This document shows, piece after piece, positions 58,957 to 64,000 of a stretch of DNA of 64,000 nucleotides. The DNA comes from Companilactobacillus formosensis (GTDB lineage Bacteria; Bacillota; Bacilli; Lactobacillales; Lactobacillaceae), in the NCBI RefSeq assembly GCF_005405305.1, contig NZ_BJDU01000005.1, forward strand, positions 1 through 64,000. Reading direction: 5' to 3'. Under the pieces are notes generated by a model, which saw only the letters and a program-made list of their open reading frames with translations, did not search any database and was not told where the DNA came from. Positions within the stretch are counted from its first letter, which is position 1, and the number at the start of each line of letters is the position of its first letter. The position numbers and the translations under genes are program-made.

Positions 58957-59096
58957 ATTCTCACTTCCTATCACAATAAATTACAATACTATCAACTATA
59001 CCGAGTTTGGTCAGTTCATTGCAAGCTTTAAGTTTTAATTTGCATTGTAAGCGTATTAATGAAATACTAAAAACATAATCTTTAAGGGGGCTAATT

Positions 59097-59705
59097 ATGG
59101 TCGAACTATATATCGTAAGACATGGTGAAACTGATACTAACTATACTGGTAAAATCAACGGTTCAGCAACCGACTTGAGTTTAAATGAAACTGGTAAAAA
59201 ACAAGTTGAACATTTAAAAGAACATCTCAACATCAACGACTTTGATGAAATTTATGCCAGTCCATTAAAACGTGCACAAGAAACTGCCGCTATCTTAAAT
59301 CAAGATACATTAGAGATTCAAACTGACAAACGTCTCAGAGAAATCAATTACGGCTCATGGGACGGTCTTTTGGCTGACGACGTTCACGAAAAGTATCCTA
59401 ATTGTTTCGACGAAAATGGCTATTTGACTAAGAATTATTCAGACTACTCGCAAAATGCTGAAACTTATCAATCCGTGTTAGATCGTTTACAATCATTCAT
59501 TAACGACATGAGTGATAAAGGTAACAAAAAGATTCTAGTTGTTTGCCACGGTTTCGTAACTCGTTCTTTCGTACAACTAGTTACCGAAACACCAGACATT
59601 GAAGATATTTTAGAACCAATCAATGCTTCAGTGACGCAAATTAAGATTTCCAACAAAACTGGTCGTACTTATTTAGGATATTACGGTCGACTAGAAAACA
59701 TCTAA
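59097..59705 (+). CDS. Histidine phosphatase family protein
   Basis: This 202-residue protein has the phosphoglycerate-mutase-like motif LYIVRHGETDTN, with catalytic His9, the EIYASPLKRAQETA segment, and ILVVCHGFVTRSF with the second His. It may be a broad phosphatase or phosphoglycerate mutase-like enzyme. It stands between two dus genes and is followed by a terminator. Confidence 0.9.
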   Translation: MVELYIVRHGETDTNYTGKINGSATDLSLNETGKKQVEHLKEHLNINDFDEIYASPLKRAQETAAILNQDTLEIQTDKRLREINYGSWDGLLADDVHEKYPNCFDENGYLTKNYSDYSQNAETYQSVLDRLQSFINDMSDKGNKKILVVCHGFVTRSFVQLVTETPDIEDILEPINASVTQIKISNKTGRTYLGYYGRLENI

Positions 59706-59724
59706 TCAAAAAAATGAAGACACA

Positions 59725-59760
59725 AAAAGAGCACTAGGTGACCACACCCAGTGCTTTTTT
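59725..59760 (+). terminator. Terminator of the histidine phosphatase gene
   Basis: AGCACT-A-GGTG pairs with CACC-C-AGTGCT (one mismatch, loop ACCA), followed by TTTTTT. The rest of the gap to 59933 is AT-rich, with a TATAAT at about 59886. Confidence 0.85.
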
Positions 59761-59933
59761 GGATACGGAATAACCGAGAATAGTCATCCCTTGTTTGATG
59801 TATCAAATATATTATAACAGTAAATAATAGTTATTACAGCATTTTTTAAACTAAACATTAGCCTAACATTTAAAAAACAAGTAATATATAATGATGTAGT
59901 TAATTTTTTCAAATAGTAAGGAAGTAATTAAAC

Positions 59934-60923
59934 GTGACAAAATCAACTTTCTGGCCGGATATTGCCGCCAAAGCCAAATCAGAACACCGTCCCTTTTTTA
60001 CGATGGCACCAATGGAAGCTGTCAGTAACACTGTTTTTCGCCAAGTAATCACTAAAGCCTATGCTCCAGATACCTTTTTCAGTGAATTCGTCTACGCTAA
60101 AGGTATCACCGATCCAACGACCAAATTTCCTGTTGATGGACGTTTGTACGTCGACAAAACTGAATCAAAGAAGCCTGTTGTTCAATTGTGGGGCAACGTC
60201 GCCGAAGACTTCGAATCTGCTGGCAAAGCTGTTCAATCACAAGGTTTCCCCGCAATCGACATTAACACTGGTTGTCCCGATAAAACTGTTATCAAGAATC
60301 ACGGTGGTAGCGACTTGATCAGACACCACGACGACTTAGTAAAAATTGTTGAAGCTGCCAAAAAGACCGACCTAGCCGTCAGCATCAAAACTCGTCTTGG
60401 TTACAGTAAGGCTGAAGAATTTAAAGAATGGATTCCTTTCTTGTTAGAACAACACGTTGATCTATTGACGGTTCACCTACGCAGCAAGATGGAGATGAGT
60501 AAAGTTCCAGCCCATTTTGAAGTTATTGATGATATTATCAAAATGCGCGACGAAATTGCTCCAGAAACTCTTATCCAAATCAATGGTGACGTCGAAGATT
60601 TCCAAGCAGGATTAAAACTAGCTCAAGAACATCCCGGACTAGATGGAATCATGATTGGCCGTGGCGTTTTCCACAATCCTTTTGCCTTCGAACCAGTACC
60701 TAAAGAACATTCATTAAATGAATTGTTGGGACTTTTGAGAATGCAACTAGACTTATTCGATAAGTTTGCCACTCATTACGACGTACCACGATTCCCAGCC
60801 TTGAAACGTTTCTTCAAAATCTATGCTCGCCCAGAATTAGGCGCCACGGATTTGCGAAACAAAATGTTACAAGCAAACTCAACTGACGAAGTTAGAAAGA
60901 TTTTGGATGATTTTCAAAAATAA
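59934..60923 (+). CDS. tRNA-dihydrouridine synthase (Dus family), copy 2
   Basis: This 329-residue paralogue has FTMAPMEAVSNTVFRQ, IDINTGCPDKTVIKNHGGSDL with the catalytic Cys, IKTRLGYSK and IMIGRGVFHNPFAFE. The start is GTG, with AAGGAAG upstream. Having two closely related copies about 1 kb apart suggests duplication and possible division of tRNA positions between them. I cannot tell which copy modifies which positions. Confidence 0.92.
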   Translation: MTKSTFWPDIAAKAKSEHRPFFTMAPMEAVSNTVFRQVITKAYAPDTFFSEFVYAKGITDPTTKFPVDGRLYVDKTESKKPVVQLWGNVAEDFESAGKAVQSQGFPAIDINTGCPDKTVIKNHGGSDLIRHHDDLVKIVEAAKKTDLAVSIKTRLGYSKAEEFKEWIPFLLEQHVDLLTVHLRSKMEMSKVPAHFEVIDDIIKMRDEIAPETLIQINGDVEDFQAGLKLAQEHPGLDGIMIGRGVFHNPFAFEPVPKEHSLNELLGLLRMQLDLFDKFATHYDVPRFPALKRFFKIYARPELGATDLRNKMLQANSTDEVRKILDDFQK

Positions 60924-60930
60924 TACCCCC

Positions 60931-60944
60931 TGTTTCATGAAACA
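60931..60944. promoter_or_regulatory. Perfect palindrome TGTTTCATGAAACA
   Basis: A 14-bp perfect palindrome 10 nt upstream of the SemiSWEET -35 box. No T-run follows; a regulator site is the simplest reading. Confidence 0.45.
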
Positions 60945-60953
60945 TCGCTTTAA

Positions 60954-60982
60954 TTGACTTGTATTTTTCCTTGATTTACATT
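60954..60982 (+). promoter_or_regulatory. Promoter of the SemiSWEET gene
   Basis: TTGACT (60954-60959), 17-nt spacer, TACATT (60977-60982), leaving a leader of about 70 nt. Confidence 0.6.
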
Positions 60983-61060
60983 GTGTATAGTTTAGAAATT
61001 GACTTCTGTCCAATGAACTGAAGACAAAAAAAGCTGTATATTGAAAGGAAGTCAATTTTA

Positions 61061-61339
61061 TTGCAGAGGGTAAGTTCAGAGAAAGTCGAAAAAATTGGGA
61101 CAATAGCCAGTGTGATGTCCGTGTTAATGTATGTTTCATACGTTCCACAAATTATATCAAATTTATCTGGAAGTAAAGGCAACCCTATCCAACCATTAGT
61201 TGCTTTTATAAACTGTACTATTTGGACGGCCTATGGCTTATTAAAGAAAAAAAAGGACTGGCCGATTATTTGGGCCAATGTTCCCGGAATTTTTCTAGGT
61301 GCTGCAACATTCATCACCGCAATTTTTAACTTTAATTAA
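61061..61339 (+). CDS. SemiSWEET sugar transporter
   Basis: This 92-residue protein has three membrane helices and the PQ-loop motif (MYVSYVPQIISNL), with NCTIWTAYGLLKKKKDWPI and NVPGIFLGAATFI. It should act as a dimer that moves a small sugar down its gradient. The start is TTG at 61061, with AAGGAAG about 9 nt upstream. It has its own promoter, upstream palindrome and terminator. Confidence 0.9.
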   Translation: MQRVSSEKVEKIGTIASVMSVLMYVSYVPQIISNLSGSKGNPIQPLVAFINCTIWTAYGLLKKKKDWPIIWANVPGIFLGAATFITAIFNFN

Positions 61340-61341
61340 AC

Positions 61342-61385
61342 AAAAACTCTATTAGATGTTTTAACGCATCTAATAGAGTTTTTTT
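61342..61385 (+). terminator. Bidirectional terminator
   Basis: AAAAACTCTATTAGATG pairs with CATCTAATAGAGTTTTT; T-runs exist on both strands. Confidence 0.92.
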
Positions 61386-62913
61386 AGTCTTTTAACAAAT
61401 TATGTTTAACTAAATAATCGTGAGCTACGACACTAGCTTTTTTATTCTTAACCGAAACTTGATAATTCATCTTCTGCATATCTTCAGCCGAAATCTTACC
61501 AGCCAATTTATTCAAACTCTTCACTACCTTAGGATTCTTCTTAGCAAAATCGCTATTCATCAGAGGTGCTCCTTGATATGGTGGGAAGAAATGCTTATCA
61601 TCTTTCAAAACAACTAAATGATACTGTTGAACCTGTGGATCAGTCGTATAACCATCGACCAAATTGACACGTTTGTGGGCAATCGCCTTATAACGCAAAC
61701 TTGGTTCCATACGATTAATTGAAGCAAAGTTTAGATTATACTTTTTCTTCAAGCCTAAATATCCATCTGGCTGATTAGAGAAGTCGGGATCAAAAGCTGC
61801 TTTAACTTTATCATTAACTCGCTCTAGATCACTTAATTTAGTAACGTTATACTTCTTAGAGAATTCTTTAGTAACGGCCAAATCATAGCCGTTTTCGTAT
61901 TCCATCGGTTTCAAGAAAGCCATATTTTCTTCCTTAGACAATTTATTTTTAGCCAGTTTGTAAGTTGTCTTCGGATTTTTTGGCGTTGGTTTGTCGTAAT
62001 TGACTAAAGCTTCCAAAACCGTTCCTGTAAATTCTGGATAAATATCGATTTGATTCTTCTTCAAGGCTTTAAATAAGAATGTTGTACCACCAAAATTAGG
62101 TTTTAGAGTAATGTTGGCATTTGGTTGGTCTTGTTTGATCAAATCTTTATACATATTCATCAGAATTTCTGGTTCGCTACCGAGTTTTCCGGCAATTGTA
62201 ATATTCACTGGTTGGGGCTTAACTGCTTGATATACTCGACTACCACCGATACCCAATAGAAATAGCAGAATAACGATTCCGCCACCATAAATACGTTTTT
62301 TGGATGAACCCATATACTTCAATAAACCACTGAAAATAAAGGCCAGTAGCGCTGATAAAACACCACCAATAACCAAATAGTAGTTATTGTTTTGTTGAAT
62401 ACCGAGCATGATGTAATCACCCAAGCCACCAGCACCAATGAAGGCGGCTAAAGTGGCAGTACCAATGATCATAACTAAAGCGATTCTAATTCCGGAGATT
62501 ATCATTGGTAAAGCTAACGGAAATTCTAGACGTTGCAGTCGTTTCCACTTAGATAGGCCAAAGGCTACTGCTGCTTCTTCTAGATTGGGATCAATATTAG
62601 TCAAACCGGAATAAGTATTTTGATACAACGGCATAATGGCATACATTGTCAAAGCCACTACTGCTGGTACTGTACCAATACCCACGATTGGAATTAGCAA
62701 ACCTAATAAGGCTAAGCTGGGAATCGTTTGAATAATTCCGGCGATTTGTAAACCAATTTCACCAAAGCGGCGATGATTTCGTAACAATATTGCCAATGGA
62801 ATCGCAATCAACATTGCAATTAATAAGGAAATAAACGAAATTTCAATATGTTGATACAAAGCTTTTAAAATTTCTCCTCGTTGATCAACAATCGTCTGCA
62901 TTAACACTTGCAT
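61384..62913 (-). CDS. OpuC-type ABC transporter permease fused to substrate-binding protein
   Basis: This 509-residue protein has an N-terminal permease of six helices (about 1-210), with the EAA-like loop EEAAVAFGLSKWKRLQRLEFPLALP split by a turn, and a C-terminal binding domain (about 235-505, VNITIAGKLGSEPEILMNMYKDLI and onwards). Such fusions import glycine betaine, carnitine or choline for osmoprotection. The substrate here is not certain; an aromatic cage is not evident by eye. It overlaps the ATPase gene by 1 nt (TAATG). Confidence 0.88.
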   Translation of the reverse strand: MQVLMQTIVDQRGEILKALYQHIEISFISLLIAMLIAIPLAILLRNHRRFGEIGLQIAGIIQTIPSLALLGLLIPIVGIGTVPAVVALTMYAIMPLYQNTYSGLTNIDPNLEEAAVAFGLSKWKRLQRLEFPLALPMIISGIRIALVMIIGTATLAAFIGAGGLGDYIMLGIQQNNNYYLVIGGVLSALLAFIFSGLLKYMGSSKKRIYGGGIVILLFLLGIGGSRVYQAVKPQPVNITIAGKLGSEPEILMNMYKDLIKQDQPNANITLKPNFGGTTFLFKALKKNQIDIYPEFTGTVLEALVNYDKPTPKNPKTTYKLAKNKLSKEENMAFLKPMEYENGYDLAVTKEFSKKYNVTKLSDLERVNDKVKAAFDPDFSNQPDGYLGLKKKYNLNFASINRMEPSLRYKAIAHKRVNLVDGYTTDPQVQQYHLVVLKDDKHFFPPYQGAPLMNSDFAKKNPKVVKSLNKLAGKISAEDMQKMNYQVSVKNKKASVVAHDYLVKHNLLKD

Positions 62914-63845
62914 TAGCGACTACCCCCTTCTTGACCCAAGTAGGCAATCAATTCTTGAGCAGTCATTGAATAACCTTTATTTTGATATTGAAAATCAAAC
63001 TTACTAACATCTTTAAGCTGATTCATCAATTGTTTAAATTCATTAACAACTGGTAATTTATCATCAAATGGAATTTCTCTTAGTAAACCTGACTCAATTA
63101 AAAAGTCCATATCCCACCAGTGCGGTGTTTTCGTATCAAAAAATTGACGAACAAAGTCAGTTGCCGGATTTTGCATAATATCGTGTGGCGTCCCAACTTG
63201 TTGAACAACACCCTTATTTAACACGGCAATTCGTTGTCCCATTCGCAAAGCTTCTTGCATATCGTGGGTAACAAATACAATTGTAGTTTGATATTGTTGA
63301 TGTAGTTTCAAAACTAAATCCTGTGATTTTCTTCTCAAAACCGGATCCAAGGCACTAAATGATTCATCCATCAAAATCAAACTTGGTTCCGTTGCCAAAG
63401 CTCGAATGATAGCGACACGTTGTTGTTGTCCACCAGACAATTCTGAAGGCATTCTTTTTGCGTACTTATTTGGATCTAATTCTACCGACTCCAATAATTC
63501 AGCAGCTCGTTGATGTCTTTTAGCTTTAGAAATCCCCTTTTGTTCCAATTGAATTGCAATGTTATCTTCAACGTTCAAATTTGGAAACAAACTACTATCC
63601 TGTAAAACATAGCCCATATCCAAACGTAATTTCTGAACGTCATAATCTTTTACTTTACGATTGGCAAAATAAACATCCCCGTCAGTTGGCACAGTCAATT
63701 GATTAAGCATTCTCAATAAAGTGGTTTTACCGCTACCACTAGGACCAACGAGAACAAACAGTTCACCATCATTGATTGTTAAATTGATATCATGCAAAAT
63801 CGTGTTTTGACCGTACTTCATCCCGACATTCTTATAAGTTATCAA
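62913..63845 (-). CDS. OpuC-type ABC transporter ATP-binding protein
   Basis: This 310-residue ATPase energises the permease next door. Motifs are GPSGSGKTT (Walker A), LSGGQQQR (signature) and LILMDESFSALD (Walker B). Family members such as OpuCA usually carry two CBS domains that sense ionic strength. Here the C-terminal 70 residues (about 235-310) are not recognisable as a CBS pair, so sensing may differ. It is first in a two-gene operon. Confidence 0.9.
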   Translation of the reverse strand: MITYKNVGMKYGQNTILHDINLTINDGELFVLVGPSGSGKTTLLRMLNQLTVPTDGDVYFANRKVKDYDVQKLRLDMGYVLQDSSLFPNLNVEDNIAIQLEQKGISKAKRHQRAAELLESVELDPNKYAKRMPSELSGGQQQRVAIIRALATEPSLILMDESFSALDPVLRRKSQDLVLKLHQQYQTTIVFVTHDMQEALRMGQRIAVLNKGVVQQVGTPHDIMQNPATDFVRQFFDTKTPHWWDMDFLIESGLLREIPFDDKLPVVNEFKQLMNQLKDVSKFDFQYQNKGYSMTAQELIAYLGQEGGSR

Positions 63846-63965
63846 TTTATTTCCCCTCTCTATTAACTTACTTTAATAATAATTATCTTCTGACTTTTAG
63901 ACAAAAAATTAGCACAGTAATATTTCTGTATTTGCTGCTACCACCTATTTATCAATAATTCATCA

Positions 63966-64000
63966 TATAATATAGTTATCTTAATGGAGGAACAACATGG
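63966..64000 (+). CDS. Start of a truncated plus-strand gene
   Basis: ATG at 63997 follows GGAGG by 6 nt, and a TATAAT lies at 63966-63971. Only the first codon is inside the window, so no product can be named. The coordinates given include the promoter element and ribosome site. Confidence 0.6.

Overview
The window is AT-rich chromosomal DNA from a low-GC Gram-positive bacterium, almost certainly a member of the Lactobacillaceae. The family call rests on the complete tdk-prfA-prmC-sua5-upp-atpBEFHAGDC block, the DUF1146-murA / mreB-epuA-yidD-DUF2969-rodA block, an oleate hydratase, a C69 dipeptidase and several SLAP-domain surface proteins. The genus Companilactobacillus fits the gene content best, but that is an inference made without a database search. 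I see no rRNA operon, insertion sequence, prophage or CRISPR array.

Positions 1-19400 are core genome, mostly on the minus strand. In transcription order (right to left) they hold thymidine kinase, release factor 1 and its methylase PrmC, a Sua5 threonylcarbamoyl-AMP synthase, uracil phosphoribosyltransferase, the eight-gene F1Fo ATP synthase operon, then DUF1146-murA, and after a terminator mreB/mbl-epuA-yidD-DUF2969-rodA-gcvH-like. The last set joins peptidoglycan precursor synthesis, cell elongation and membrane protein insertion in tightly coupled genes where stop codons lie inside the next Shine-Dalgarno. A divergent murT has no gatD partner next to it. The left edge has an Rgg/PlcR-like regulator.

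Positions 18400-40000 are a mix of single genes and short operons: two beta-lactamase-fold hydrolases, a heterodimeric ABC exporter, a CPBP protease, a tRNA-Glu(CUC), a nitroreductase, a second Rgg/PlcR-like regulator, a Nudix hydrolase, a UvrA-like ABC ATPase, oleate hydratase, an aldo/keto reductase, LemA-HtpX, an EndA-like nuclease, glyA, and an ArsR-family regulator bracketed by two copies of the same operator ahead of an OYE/DJ-1 pair.

Positions 40000-49100 are a surface region. Three secreted SLAP-domain proteins lie around an amino-acid permease/dipeptidase/YbjQ operon, with a 57-bp tandem repeat array and a probable decayed small gene.

Positions 49159-55584 hold the most notable system: a compact four-gene jetABCD operon of the Wadjet/MksBEFG type (kleisin-like protein, winged-helix-like accessory protein, SMC-like ATPase, Toprim nuclease). 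These systems recognise and cleave incoming circular DNA such as plasmids. It lies next to a solitary tRNA-Gln(CUG) and has a long inverted repeat in its promoter region.

Positions 55965-64000 hold two unknown small genes, an HPP-like membrane protein, two DusB-type tRNA-dihydrouridine synthases around a histidine phosphatase, a SemiSWEET sugar transporter and an OpuC-type compatible-solute ABC transporter. At the right edge only the start codon of a plus-strand gene is included.

Start codons were re-chosen where the longest reading frame began inside a Shine-Dalgarno or in an upstream gene. Several genes use GTG or TTG (murA, tdk, atpB, atpF, sua5, prfA, glyA, both dus genes, SemiSWEET).
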